Shown: piece by piece, positions 11,171-23,802 of the stretch
Layout of the letters: every line of letters begins with the position of its first letter
How positions within the stretch are numbered: position 1 is the first letter of the stretch
Source: Siphonodentalium dalli
Taxonomy: Eukaryota > Mollusca > Scaphopoda > Gadilida > Siphonodentaliidae
NCBI GenBank assembly: GCA_032622095.1
Contig: CP136067.1
Span: 51,065,899-51,129,898 of the forward strand
Length of the DNA stretch: 64,000 nucleotides
Direction: 5' to 3'
Made by a program: the position numbers and the translations under genes
Notes under the pieces: generated by a model
Told to the model about the DNA's origin: nothing
Database searches by the model: none
Seen by the model: only the letters and a program-made list of their open reading frames with translations

Positions 11171-11699
11171 CATGAAGTAGAATTTTTCAAGAGGTGTACG
11201 ATCCAGATAGAATCGGTAATGGTTTTTCTGGGCTCTAGACTGGCGAATTACAATATGTTAGTGAAAGAAGAAATGTTAACGGTACCAAAGAGTATTGAAC
11301 AACTTGCGAATTCGTGAGCACGATTAGTTTGAATTGCATCAGCTCGAACCTCAGTCGATCGCGTGGCATTCAGATTCAATTACAGAATGACGCTCATCAA
11401 TGGGTCCCATTACGTCCCTGTGCCATTCAACGCACGGATCATTAATTCTTTTCATTGGAGCTAGCTTTGATCGAATTAGACAAATGACTCGTGAACGATT
11501 TTGAAAGCTCCCACACTTCCTCAAAAAGCTTTGAAATAGCCAGGCGATGTACCGGACACTGGGGCATTAACTTATCACATATAAAGTCTTAAATGCGAGT
11601 GAGTGCTTCGGAGTCGACCATATGTTTCATGTCAGAATGAACACGTTATTCTGTCGTCCGTGATTTGACTGTTGGTGAGCTCTTATATAGCACTGGGCG

Positions 11700-11762
11700 T
11701 TTATCTACATAATTTCTATTATAAGCAGATAATGTGCAGATTTTCTGGAGAATAGGCTGGTT
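11700..11762 (+). mobile_element. Family C element, 3'-end fragment
   Basis: CTATTATAAGCAGATAATGT followed by TTTTCTGGAGAATAGGCTGG matches the right ends of the copies at 16109 and 35553. The remainder of the element is absent, so this is a solo end of about 60 bp. Confidence 0.75.
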
Positions 11763-12768
11763 ATATAGTAGAGATTCCTGCCATGATATATTTCAACAGT
11801 ATGACTGGTGCCATAAACCGACGCTTATCTGTGAGTTATATAAAATACCATGTTTGCAAATTGACTGGATTGTTACAATATATTGCTTCAATGGATTATT
11901 CCGTACGTCAAATCGGTCGAAATGGTCGATAGTCGAGTTGTCTTTAAATTGTTTTGTTTCAATATGCATGTGGTTGGTTTTGTTTCCTGCAACAGGTACC
12001 CACCAACGACCATAATTTAACAATACCTATATTACAAAGAATGTGTTCGCTCATTCACATATTAAATGTGGTATAAAGGCGTAAGTAATATATGTTTATA
12101 TCGATGCACGTAAGATTTTATATGCATTCCGGGATCCAATAAGTAGGATACCAACTCTCAATACGAGTAGAGATGCATAATTTAAATCATTTCCATATAT
12201 GGGTTATATGCATATATATAGAAAACACGACAAAACATGTCACATTTACTGCCCCTACAATAATTGCCAAGACGGAAGCAATCATGTCATCTCAGGGACA
12301 AAATATCAAATGGTCGATTTAGCATTTGTTGCCTTGAAACTGTCCGTGGCTCTCATATCACCTTATTTTAAAGTCTAAAACGACCCACGAGCAATATTAG
12401 GAGTGTTCATTATATTCTGGATAATTCAGGCATCCCTCTCTATGTACGCCGATGTTACGACCACGAATAAATGAAAACACCATACTGTAATATTAACAGA
12501 CATATGTCAGCGACAAGTGCGTGACATAGGTATCTGACTAACTGGAGGCATTATATTCATAGTTCATAGTCCTGAATAGACGTTGAAATCACCGAGACGG
12601 TCATATATACTATCGCCCTGGGTGGCGGGGTATATAGCCATATTTATAAAAATCAATACGCATACTATTGAACAAACATGGAGCGATAACATAAGATATT
12701 CATTATCGACATTCATTTGTGTGACGAACATAAAGGTCGGTATTTCATATATTTCGCACAATAGTTCA

Positions 12769-12973
12769 GCAGCTGTCTTCGAATTGGGTATCAGTAGGTG
12801 GGAGAATCAATATAGATTGCTTCAGGAAAAATACATGTACATGCAGATATAATGATCACTTAATACACTTAATACAAAACTTCTATAACTAATATGATGA
12901 TAGAGTTGTCGCCATGCAGTATATAGGAAGGGTTAAAATTACATCTTGGCACCCCTCATAGGAATAGCTTATT
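12769..12973 (+). repeat. Direct duplication, copy 1
   Basis: This segment of about 205 bp recurs at 13819-14006. Shared blocks are AGCTGTCTTCGAA, TAGGTGGGAGAATCAATATA, TTCAGGAAAAATACAT, AATGATCACTTAA and GCACCCCTCA. The two copies are about 1.05 kb apart in the same orientation. No coding capacity is recognised. Confidence 0.85.
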
Positions 12974-13818
12974 CGAATAAAGGCCACCGTGGCTCTTAAA
13001 TCTTCACATTCGTTTCATACATGATATCACAAACTGAGGTATGAACGAATTATATTATTATTCTTTTGAAACAAACGTTTAAAGGTGTACTGTACACTAA
13101 AGCCGGCCATTTTTCGGACCATCTCCTTTTATACTCAACAGAATATATTCTAGAAATTAATTAATTAGTTTTGAGCAAAATACACTCATTTACCATATAA
13201 ACAGCACAAACAATGTGGTAACTATAATGAAAATGATAAGTATGTCAGTCTGTTCGCCACAATGTCCGATCTCATGGCCTTTTATGTTCTGATATATCTA
13301 TCTATAACATGGGTGATATTGGGCTTTTTATAGCAGATATGATATCTTTAACTTTAATTTCGAAGCATGTTATTAAAAATTGGGTCATAATCGTAAGAAC
13401 GCAATGTTTCAACCAGGTATATGTTACAACACTGTTGAGAGCTAAGAATCTTCTTAATAATAAACGTGTCCATATTTAATGTAACGTTCTTAGCAAAAAT
13501 ATAGAGAGCGTCATACTATACTCTTTCTTCATAAGGTAACACATATATAAAAACTTCACATCTCTTACTATTGTGGCGTTGAGACGCGAATACACTCTAG
13601 TCAGAATATCTATTAAATGATATTGTGATTTGGTAGTCATTATATAGCTAGTATATATTTTTATTTAAAAGCGAGCATGTTTTCACTAGACTTCGTCTAG
13701 ATATGCGTAAACTGTGAACTTGATTTCAGAGAACTGAATGATTTTACGACTGTTGTACTTTGTGGATATTGTCAATGTAGCTTATTTTATATGTCAACTT
13801 ATTTTAATGTCCATACAA

Positions 13819-14006
13819 TAGCTGTCTTCGAAATAGGTATCATTAGGTGGGAGAATCAATATAGATTTCTTCAGGAAAAATACATATACATGTAAATACA
13901 ATGATCACTTAAAACATAACTTCTATTACTAATTTCGTGATAGATGTTGTCGCCGATATAGAGGAAAGGCTAAAATTACACGTGAGCACCCCTCACAGGA
14001 ATACCG
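13819..14006 (+). repeat. Direct duplication, copy 2
   Basis: Second copy of the 12769-12973 segment, with small indels and point changes throughout. It could be a dispersed repeat family or a local segmental duplication. The sequence between the two copies shows no paired ends. Confidence 0.85.
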
Positions 14007-14104
14007 TTTTTGCTCATCCATTATGCATTGAGATCATATTCTGGGAAGGGTGCTCAGTTTCCAGGAAGTTGATATGCACTATAATTGAGGATGGTATATA
14101 CATC

Positions 14105-14219
14105 AAGACTGGCTACCGACACATCATGGCTGGCTACCGACACATCATGCATCTACGGCTGGCTACCGACACATCATGAATCTACGGCTGGCTACCGACA
14201 CATCATGAATCTACGGCTG
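14105..14219 (+). repeat. Minisatellite, 27-bp unit
   Basis: Four copies of CTGGCTACCGACACATCATG, separated by AATCTACGG-type spacers except between units 1 and 2, where the spacer is missing. The copies are almost identical, suggesting recent expansion. Confidence 0.9.
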
Positions 14220-14753
14220 ATTGTCCATGGTACTATAAACACGACACATACACGAACAATATTGCTCAAAGACCGATTGCTAAGGTTTATTGTTAAAGTG
14301 TGCGGACAGCTCTCATGTCTATATCTGCATGCGATACATCATATATTGCGCGAACAACAAAACATGTACTGCTTATAAACATGTACTGCTCATTAGTTCC
14401 TCTGATGTTTGGATTTTATGAGCGGATTTGTGGCGTATAATGCATCCGTAACGTACTTGTAAATGTCGATCGCAGCACATAATAGATTGTTTCTCTTTTG
14501 TTAATATCTTAAATGGCGACTGGCTATGTCATATGAGATACATGGTAATGAGCACCATGTGTTAAACATAATGAAACGGGGGGTGGCTTAGTAGAATGTC
14601 ATGTACCGTTACACCTCTTTGTACTCACTGGAGTATCCAAGTTATATTCATTCACCATATAGTGCTGAATATACGTATTTTGTTTCTGATACATTTCGAT
14701 AAATTTGAGATTGTTTGTCAGCGGTCGAGTAAATATGCAACAGTTGACCAGAC

Positions 14754-15282
14754 TTTAAAGATACGGACGGCGTTGGCGGTGGGTATGCTGTTAAAATATT
14801 CACCTCCGTCAAAAACCGTCATAAACAAAAAGAATGGTAAAATATAGACAGACTTTGTTCTTATACCAATCAGAAATATGGCATAAACAGTATGTTATTA
14901 TCAAATGTTTTCCTTTGTTGTGTAAACAAAAGCAAAAAACGTTACGGAAACTGGTGTTTGTTTAGATCCGGATATGGTAAACATAAAGAGCGTTATTTGT
15001 TACTGTTTTCCTGATATGGAAATAATAAAGAGCGTTTATATCATTTCTGTGTGATTAACCAATAGAATTGAGCTGTTTAATGTAAACAGAAGCAAAACGT
15101 CTGTAACACGAGAATGTTCTTGTTTACGTACACCATCGTACGTATTGACGACAATATACCATTTACGCGCTGATTATGTTTGGCATATGAACAAAACTAT
15201 ATATATTGTAATATTACGTCTGTTGATGGCGATTTGAACAAATAAGAATATTTCTGCAACGAACGCCGCCCGTGCCTTTAAA
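14754..15282 (-). mobile_element. Family B MITE, copy 3 (inverted, diverged)
   Basis: TTTAAA lies at both ends. The terminal repeats are TTTAAAGATACGGACGGC at the left and GCCGCCCGTGCCTTTAAA at the right. Internal blocks match the reverse complement of copies 1 and 2: GACAGACTTTGTTCTTATAC, GTGTAAACAAAAGCA, GGTGTTTGTTTAGA, two TAAAGAGCGTT motifs and ATTCTTATT near the end. Similarity is much lower than between copies 1 and 2, so this is an older subfamily. Confidence 0.75.
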
Positions 15283-16108
15283 TGCCTATATCTCAATTTG
15301 GTACAGGACTTCGGTCTTCAAAGCTAACCCAACCTTACGAGTATACAACAGCTAGTAAAGCCCACCCTACTGTCATACCAGGAGAAGGAAAATAATAATT
15401 ATACATTGCAAAATGCGAAGCCTGTGCAGTGAACTTCGTTCATACATGTTCTGAAACCATATATCTGAAACGCCTGTTTGTACATGTGATTCGAGTGTTG
15501 AAGATTCCAATAGTTAGTTCATGTATGACCACTTTTTTATATCGAAGAGAGGATTGATATTATTCGAAATTAAAGTGTAAACGGTTTTCGTCGAATCCAA
15601 ACGAAACATTTCACTACACCGGTACAAGGTATGTCCAACAACCAAACCCCATTCTCGTTAAATCCGATCATATATCCGTAACTAAAACAAAGCGTTTTTA
15701 ACAACCCTAGTCAAATAATGAACAATACTGTTCTGTCTCAGAGGTTTGTCTCTCCGTTGTATTGCGCCCACTTGTGGGTGAAATAAGCAAACATATGTGT
15801 GATCAAACTAACAATATGTTACAATAATGCGTATATAATGGTAATGGGATCTGAGAGGACTCGCAGTGCCAGCGGTATGTTTGTTTGTGGCAATATGTTA
15901 TCCGTGCTTATGTTGAGACGGAAGTATGTATACAGTTTTCGCCAGAGATTTGGTGTGACAAGCATTTATATTTCAACATGTATAATTAATTCTGATAAAC
16001 AATTCAGCTCTGACCTTATTCGATATTGGACCAACATTTTGTATAACATGTCTTGAGTGCCGTATAAGACATACATGAGTTATTGTACATGACATATAAC
16101 TGTATTGT
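15283..16108. other. No supported feature
   Basis: AT-rich unique-looking DNA. An open frame of about 85 codons at 15799-16056 has no domain that can be recognised. Confidence 0.5.
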
Positions 16109-16453
16109 CAACATATCCTCGCGCAAATACGCACATAATCGACCTGAAATGTACATAATGTGATTATTTGGTTCTGAAATAAGCAGATAATGGAGTCATA
16201 TCCATTATTTCGTATTGTGGCGCGGTCCACGGTGAAAACACATATTAAAGAGCGTACCCCTGAACAGTCGTGAATTATTTGTGTCATTATCCGCACATAA
16301 TATTCTTAGAATCGCCCGGTTATGAGTCGATAACATGACTCTCATTTTCAGCACATTATAGACTCAATATGAGGCAACTCTAAGCACATTATATACCTAA
16401 AACTAGTTCTATTATAGGCAGATAATATGCGTTTTTTTGGGAGAAAAGGCTGG
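16109..16453 (+). mobile_element. Family C element, copy 1 (about 345 bp)
   Basis: Begins CAACATATCCTCGCGCAAAT and ends with GCAGATAATATGCG and a GGGAGAAAAGGCTGG block. Internally it has CGCACATAATC, AATAAGCAGATAATGG, ACATATTAAAGAGCGTAC and several GCACATTAT words. Copies occur at 19367, 26210 (inverted), 35553, a divergent one at 23803 and a fragment at 11700. The ends are weakly inverted (CGCACATAATCGACC against GGCAGATAATATGCG), fitting a non-autonomous DNA element. No ORF is conserved between copies. Confidence 0.8.
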
Positions 16454-17398
16454 TATTGTCTATCCAGAGAGAATAACTATAACTTCTCGTTATGCATTAA
16501 GTACGGATGTTGCGATTTCTTTTGTTTATCTACATGGACATTGCTGTCTGAAATAAAGCTATATTATATAATAATTGATCAACTTCTAAATCATACTTCT
16601 AAAATATCGAGTTTGGATTACAGATAAAACTCCAACTCAAACATCGCACACTCTGTACCCCATATCCCGCGCTAATAATTTATGCCATCTTGTACATTCA
16701 ATGTATTGGTTTGAATGTAAGAGGGGCAAGGCTGCCTGTAAGTTGTAAAAAAACTGTTATTTATGTATATTTGTATATATTCTTCAGATACGTTAAAATA
16801 TGCTTAACCTCTTCGCTGCTAAATGGCGTTGGACGCCGTGGGCTAAGCTGTTGACGTTGTTGAAACTTGTTGCCATTGTCCAGCTGAAAATATAATGGGA
16901 ATATCACAAGAACCATAAAACTGACTCAGTTGAAAGGCTATCACCGTTCACAATCGTGGAACATCATATACAAATTGAAACTTCGAGATACAGTTATCCA
17001 CATGCACCAATATCTGACTTCCAGTTATGAGTAATGGCCTACTGCTAGTGTGTTGAAGTAGGTCCGTGGCTGACCATATAGCACACCACGTGCACCTTTA
17101 CGTTCGTAATAGTTACTGCTGTCATAGCAGCGGCGAGGAGGTTAAGGTAAAATCGTATAAAGGAGAAATAGCAGCTTATAAACTTTACCCACGACACGAA
17201 CCAAACTCCTTGCAGCCGTCTTCGTTATCACTGCGATAGATCACTGCCGGAAGGATGGTACTTTACGGACCGATACATCTATTTATATGTATCGTCGGAA
17301 CGATATGTAGACACCTGTTATCTTATTTTTACAAATAACTGTTTGGAATAATGGTAATTATTTTGGTATTGATAAGAACAATATGAACTGAGCCAGAT
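16454..17398. other. No supported feature
   Basis: No open frame, repeat or recognisable RNA was found in this interval. Confidence 0.45.
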
Positions 17399-17505
17399 AT
17401 AGACAATGTTAATCCTAAAATATAAGAACTAAGATCATGTCAGATTTCGGCATTGATAACATAGACAATGTTAATCCTAAAATATATGAACTAAGATCAT
17501 GTCAG
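17399..17505 (+). repeat. Two-copy tandem duplication, 62-bp period
   Basis: ATAGACAATGTTAATCCTAA, continuing to GAACTAAGATCATGTCAG, occurs at 17399 and again at 17461 with a single difference. It is a recent local duplication in non-coding DNA. Confidence 0.9.
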
Positions 17506-19366
17506 AAATCCTTATCAAATGTCCTTGTGGCATTTGTATATCAGCGGAGCGATGGGCGATAACTCTGTCTGGAGTTTGAACACGAACTTGATGACTACAT
17601 TTGTATTTTATTGGATTTTTCGTTGTTCCAGTCGCTACGCCATATAACGCCGTTACCACTGTTATTGGTTCCCGAAAGTTATCACCTAGGACTAATTACA
17701 GTGTGATAGCTGTATACGAAGTTATTGGTTATAGGAGCACAGCAAATAAGATAATAAGCATCTGGGGGCATAACTGCATTTTTTTTCTCTCGTTCCGTGA
17801 GAACATTGAGATACAGAATGAAATATTTACAAAATAATTGATGATAATGATAATATATATAATATTGACAAGTCTCCCGGCAACACAAGTTTGAACATAA
17901 CTTGACATGTTTGCATATGTATATGTGCAGTGAATTTGGTATCGGACTATCATGGTACGATGTTTCTAAAGTACGAATCATGCTTGATTTATTCAAGTCG
18001 CCTTATTTCGACACCCTGGCTACAATGTATAAATCTACATGTATGATTGAATAAACCAAATAAGTTGTCCAAGTCGCCTTCTATGGATAGCGATATTAAA
18101 TTGTAACATTCATCCTTAGCAACCAGCAGTACCCAAACTACGAGGTAATTGACGTTTATATGATACGAATACCCAAACAAAATTGACCACGTTTCTTGCC
18201 ATATATGTCATTGGCTATCCCCTTTGGGTATCTGGCAGTTATACAGTGTAGCAAGACTTCAGTAGGACATTACTTCAATAGGACAATCAACTGAGTTTAG
18301 TGCAAGCCAATGTCAAAATTATTCTTAGCCATTACCATGGCGAAGAAAATCCCACGAATGAGGCATTTTGGATAGGTTGACTCAATAGTATTCAACTATT
18401 AAAGGTACACTATATCAAGACTGAGAAATGGGAGACATGGTAGGATGTCAAACTGTTTGATCCCACACTTCATTATATTAGACAGGTGTAACGTGCAACA
18501 TGTGTTGCCAGTGCCAACGGAAGTGTCCTGACTCGCACGGCCATTCCGCCTACACGTATTTTATACACGGTTAAACCGTTTAGAAGCTTTTTGTCAAAAG
18601 TGTAGAATTAGCAAATCCAATCCTCAGATCAATCGGCGAACCGATGTTTCGTGAACTTTTAGTAAATTCGTCAGAAACGGTGACCCAGCCGCTATTTGTT
18701 TTCGAAAAGGGTTTCGGACAACGACTTCCTTTAAATGGCTTAGGTCGTCTGCTTTCTGGAACCTTAATAGTTATTTTATTCTCGCAGCAGTTTTTTCCGG
18801 TATCTTTTCGCCGTTTATGTTCGAATGCAAATATATTCTATCGTGAGCAACCACTGTGTATATATGAGCGGTAAGATTAGGTTTTGATTGCAGCTAGCCA
18901 ATTAGGTATATCGATGGTTTCACTGTGGACAACTTGTCCCTACGACCAGATTAGTATTTACACGTTCAAGACAGTGAGTTTACATTGCGGGGAAAAACAA
19001 AGGCCAATATGTCCAGTTGATCTCACTGTGTGCGGTAAATTGTAAGCTAAGTCGGTCAGAGCATGCGAATAGTTTTTACCGGAACTATTCTTGTGCTCGA
19101 ACCCTTACTTAACATATCATTTGTTTCTAATTGCTAACAGGCTTCTTTACAAAGTAATACAGTCGTATCGGGTGTTTCGCGAACATTTAAACATTGGTAA
19201 ATTAATTACCTCATAGTTCTTAAATATAGGGATCATAATATGTTAAGGACGCTCCTTTCCCGTGTGTCTGTGTTTAATTACCATGCATGTATATCCGACT
19301 CGATTTAATTATGTGGTATTTATATGTATACATTTGGTGCATGCTCCGTTATTTCGTGTCATTGTG
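17506..19366. other. No supported gene
   Basis: Overlapping small frames at 17600-18000 on both strands are AT-rich and unlike any known family. Around 18005-18085 a segment (GAATAAACCAAATAAGTTGT with CAAGTCGCC) partly mirrors an upstream stretch, giving a weak inverted repeat. Nothing else stands out. Confidence 0.45.
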
Positions 19367-19731
19367 CAACACATCCTCGCGCAAATACACACATAATCGA
19401 CCTATAATACGAAATATGTACATAATGTGATTATTTGATTCTGAAATAAGCAGATAATGGACTCATACCCGTTATTTCGTTTCATGACGCGGGGCACAGT
19501 GAACACACATGTTAAAGGGCGTACACCTGAAACGTGTGCTGGTTAAATTTCATCATTGTCCACACATAATCTTCTTAGAATTGCCTCAATATGAGTCGAT
19601 ACTGTGACTAAAACGCTTTCATTTTCAGCACATTATCGACTCAAAATGAGGCGATTCTAAGCAGATTTATATACCTAAGATAAGTTATATTGTAAGCTGA
19701 TACGGTGCGGTTTTTGGTAGCACAGACTGTA
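19367..19731 (+). mobile_element. Family C element, copy 2
   Basis: Starts CAACACATCCTCGCGCAAAT and follows copy 1 along its length, including AATAAGCAGATAATGGACTC, ACATGTTAAAGGGCGTACAC (motif mutated at one base) and AGCACATTATCGACTC. The right end is more diverged (TACGGTGCGG). Confidence 0.8.
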
Positions 19732-20079
19732 TTGTGGGTTTGTTCACGATAAAATCATGATCTTTCGTCACGTCGTAATTTGACCCATACTATCACCATT
19801 TGTCGTGAATGAGCTTGGTCTCAATTAAAATTCATTTTGAAGAGATATTCATTTTTCGAATTATCGGGTCGCCATAATTATCGGAGAGGAGAATCAGAGT
19901 TTCCAAAAAAAACATGGTTTTAGCATGCGCATTTCATAAAAATAAATCTCCAATAGCCAACAATAATGGCCACCCGCCCATTAACTTGAAAACATAAAGA
20001 GCCATATCATTATTTCACGGGTCAATATATAGTTTGCCGACAATTTATTGTGCTTGATTTACTGAACTGCATGTCCTCT

Positions 20080-20866
20080 GAGGATGTATTCGAATCCATG
20101 TTCTTCTTTGTTCACAAGTAGACCACCAAGACGTGACCCGGGTGTCACGATTCGAATACCCGAAAACAGACCAGGAAATTGTTCACGCAGGTCTGGATTC
20201 TGGATTTCATATCCGAGAACACGTTATTTGTATGTTCGTGGCTTACAGTACCAGTCAGAAGAAGTGGTATATTAAACGCGCTATTTTCGCGCACAATAAC
20301 GCAATAATATTGAAATTGGAAACGCTTATAAAATAAGCGCGCCACTTGTGATATTATTGCAATATTTTGTGCTTAATATCGCAATATTTCGCTCTTAATA
20401 TTGCGACATCTTGCGCTCAAAATTGTGACTTTTAAATCAAGTTATTGCTTCTATATTGTTTATTGCATAAATAGAGACAATGTTTTAGATTTGTATATAA
20501 TTATAGTTGTAAATGCTATACATTGTAGGTACACTATATGTACATTATATACACAGTATTTATCTAATATAAGTATAACACAATCGGGTCTGTATGAAAT
20601 TTAGCGCGCTTAGAATCGCAATATTTTGCGTTCAATATCGCAATAATAAGCGCGACAGATTGTTATTATTGCGCTATAATCGCGCCTTTTTCGAAATTAA
20701 GCGCGCTCAATATCGCAATTAAGGCGCGCCTCAATATACCACTTCTTCTGACTGGTACTGTAATTGTTCTCGGGTGTTAGATTTCCCACAAGCATTTTCA
20801 CGGTATTCGGTCTGGATGGTCTACTTTTCGAGAACACAGAAGAACACGGATTCCAATGCACTCTCG
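20080..20866. mobile_element. Inverted-repeat element, about 200-bp arms, CGCAATA/GCGCGC-rich core
   Basis: GAATCCATGTTCTTCTTTGT (20093) pairs with AAGAACACGGATTCC (20841). ACAGTACCAGTCAGAAGAAG (20247) pairs with CTTCTTCTGACTGGTACTGT (20742). Between the arms, 20275-20730 holds many diverged copies of CGCAATATT, AATATTGCG, GCGCGC and TGCGCTTAATAT in both orientations. This core produces a strong local contrast of CpG-containing words inside AT-rich DNA. No transposase is present. It is a foldback-type non-autonomous element. Confidence 0.8.
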
Positions 20867-21267
20867 GAGAATTCGCCAGCAGGACGCAGACGGACAAATG
20901 ATAGCAATTCCAATCAGCTGATATGGCATTTTCAGAAGTCAAGCGATCGTCATTTGCGATATCAGATGTAAATTGTATGTTAAGGAGAACTTCGTTTCCT
21001 GGCGATGGTATCAATCAGCAGACAAAGACTAAACCAACTACACAGACGTCCTCCCACATTTCAAGAATGGTGTTATTCCCGACATACAATTGTTCCATAT
21101 GCATGCACAGTCGGTGGTTTTGATAGAGAACTATAATGCAACGACACTGGTCATCACAAATTGTGCATATTTACGTTGCTATCGATATACCGATCATTAA
21201 AAAATAGGGATTGTCCGCTTGTCAAACTAAACGGACATACACTATCTAAATACATTGGCTGATGGTA

Positions 21268-21336
21268 CTGATAATGATGACGGTGATGATGATGTTGTTG
21301 ATGATGATAATGACGATGATGATGACGACGACAATG
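21268..21336. repeat. GAT trinucleotide microsatellite
   Basis: An imperfect GAT/GAC run of about 70 bp. The acidic and His-rich frames crossing it are artefacts of the repeat. Confidence 0.9.
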
Positions 21337-21660
21337 ATTATATGCACAACGTAAACGAATTCGGCAGCCAAATGTCACTCTATGGAACTATGTTGTGTAT
21401 AACTCTATATGTGGTATGCAATAGTACTACTGAGTTAATACAATTACAATATCAAACATAGCGTAGCGATAAAACATTTTATTCTAGAGCTTGCAAAACT
21501 AACTACATGCAACTAATTGCATGATCGCTTGTAATTGTTCTCGATCGTGACAACATCAAACTAACTTGATACACTTGCAGTCCATGTTGGTTGGTTAGAA
21601 TTGTATGCATGATTACCTCAGTGCATCAACTGGTTAGTACCAAATTAACAACATGCTAGC

Positions 21661-22066
21661 TTTAAAGCCACATGGCGGTTTGCGCTCCAAAATACACATA
21701 ATACTATTCGCTTTTTAATTGTTCTCAGTATCGAAATAGGTCGATAAATATTTTAACTACCTTTGTACGAGCATTCTGTAATGGAAAACACAACTGTGAA
21801 TGCGGTGTTTGGGTCCCAAACACAAAACAGTCATTCACACGACATGGAACAGAAAAGAGCGTTCCGTGGTATGCTCTTCCTGCTATGGTATCAATAAAGA
21901 GCGTTTGTTTGAGAAAACGGCTGAAAAATGGCCGTGACTTCGGCAAGTGTTTTATGAGCATATGAAGCCGATATATCGATAGTTCGTTATTGATCGACCT
22001 ATCGTATCCGTCGCTCCAAATTAGGTAGAAACAAATTTGAAGGATCGAATGAGCCATGTCCGTTTA
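21661..22066 (+). mobile_element. Family A repeat, copy 2
   Basis: Matches 194-639 throughout: AGCCACATGGCGGTTTG, GTTTGGGTCCCAAACA, AGAAAAGAGCGTTCC, CAATAAAGAGCGTTTG, and the end CGAATGAGCCATGTCCG. It has only one copy of the terminal block, unlike copy 1. A 110-codon minus-strand frame across it is not conserved in copy 1 and is not a gene. Confidence 0.8.
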
Positions 22067-22114
22067 ACGGGTTACATGGTCCGGACAGACTCATTGGACG
22101 AGAAAAGCAGAGAG

Positions 22115-22261
22115 GATATCCAACGAGTAATGTTGGGATATAAGATTTTATGAAACGAGTTTGATAAATTTGATTCACAATGAGTCGTAGACGAGTTGTG
22201 AATCAAATGATTCAAACGAGTTTCATAACATCTTATATCCCAAAATAACGAGTCGAAGATC
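22115..22261. mobile_element. Family D palindromic MITE, copy 1 (147 bp)
   Basis: GATATCCAACGAGTAATGTT through GGGATATAAGATTTTATGAA pairs with its complement, ending in AACGAGTCGAAGATC. The whole element folds into one hairpin. A second copy with the same arms is at 48270-48415. Confidence 0.85.
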
Positions 22262-22619
22262 TTTTATATCACATAAAAACTGGAGCTTTATGCCATTTTA
22301 ACAAATCAAAATCTTTCTGAAAAATGCATGCAAACTGTATACCTGTACGTCGATGGGTGACACGCTTCGCAGTCGTATACGACAGTATTGCGCGCTCTGA
22401 CTGGCGTCGAAAAATATAGTCCCTCAATTTGCCTCTTTGTTTTTGTGCGTATTTTCGTTAGTGCAACGAAGTTGGAAAAGAATTGAACATTAATGCACAA
22501 AGTGTTAATTTTGCAATGTCTGGTGTTGGTCTCATGCGCGGCTTTTTGATATAATATTAATCCGCGCGGTTATTTTGATGGCGCGATGCTAAGTATCCCG
22601 CGAAGCACGCGTCCATTCG

Positions 22620-23105
22620 TCACTCTACGATATAAGATATGAGGTATAAGGAACTATGTAATGAGTTTTTTAATGACATAATAGGGGTTTCATTTGATAT
22701 ACTTGAATATACCACGTACGGTAAATTGCACCATAGTGATACAGCAACTGTAATACGTGACACCGGCCAATGGTTTTTAAATCGCGGCATTTGAAGAGCA
22801 TTGCACTTTGTCAGTACGATCTCAATTGAAGTGCTTTTTGAATGCATTATTGTTTTGTTATATTGCGCTATTTGTAAACAATGATAAGACATAATTAATG
22901 TCCGGCTAGTCGTGAAAAATGTGTCTATGTCTCGATATGTGTATTTCACCCAAAATATTAAATCACAAAAACGGACTATAATAGCATGCAATAGCATCTT
23001 TTCACTGAAACGCTTCAAAATAGGAGAGTCAACTTTCCTCGGACGCAACAGAATACATGGTTTGGCGAACACGTATTCCTGATGGCTGATATATTGGACT
23101 GTCAT
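22620..23105 (-). pseudogene. Uncertain ORF, possible LINE C-terminal remnant
   Basis: A minus-strand frame of 161 codons, among the longest in the window that is not a low-complexity product. Near its end AVSLWCNLPYVVYSS followed by SLKNSLHSSLY resembles the LWNxLP..V..S...FK..L pattern at the C-terminus of some LINE proteins. The N-terminal two thirds are AT-driven and match nothing I recognise. It could equally be a chance frame; only the short motif supports the assignment. Confidence 0.3.
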
Positions 23106-23802
23106 TGTAAAGAGGCTATGTATCAGACGCTGACGGCCAAATAATACCTATTCCAACCAGCTGATGTGGCATTGTCCGGACTCGAGTCATCCGCGATGAA
23201 TAAAAGAGATCGTTTCCCCATGATATATTACCACACATGTCAACAAAAGCCTGAATTGTCTGGACGCAATGGGCATTGACCGCATCGAATCCTATTAGCA
23301 GATCAGGCGAAAATTAAGATAAGCGGGTCATGGATATAATTGTTTTGATCGTCAGCTTTCCAAAAAAACACCAACGCTTTCGTAACAGAAACCAGATCTT
23401 CCTAAAACAAAATAACATTTTCAAACTAATGTATTCATTGCAATGCTCGATCACTTATATTTTATTAGCATTGGTCAATTGTATATTCACTAACTCACTG
23501 CCAGTAGAGTATTTCGCACACTTCTTGTAAAACGTCTTATACATCCTGGTTTTCGAGTCATAAACAATTGCCAACATTTTACTTGGAAAAATAAGTCTTC
23601 ATGATAGATAACAACACCAACGTTCACTTATATATGGGATTTCCGTAGGGAATCAAATGCGATTCTATATACGTTTGTTCTCGAAATATTTATTCAACTG
23701 AACAATACGTTACCTGATTTGATTATGAATTGTCTCAATTTTAAACCCAACAGTATATCAATAGTTATATAGTCATATATAACTTATTTAAAACACACGA
23801 GG

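Larger units (their letters stand above)
10553..11402 (-). repeat. Tandem duplication (about 400-440 bp units) of a LINE fragment
   Basis: Unit 1 (10553-10957) and unit 2 (10960-11402) align throughout. Shared blocks include CCATTTTATA, AACCAGTTTCT, CCCGTCACAATT, GATAGAATCGGTAA (10816 vs 11205), GTGAAAGAAGAA and CGCGTGGCATTCAGAT. Unit 2 carries an extra block of about 45 bp before its end. Divergence is substantial, so the duplication is not recent. The coding remnant is described separately. Confidence 0.85.

Noticed and set aside
12769-14006. LTR retrotransposon flanked by the two direct repeats
   Set aside because: No TG...CA ends, no primer-binding site or polypurine tract, and no gag/pol motifs in between.
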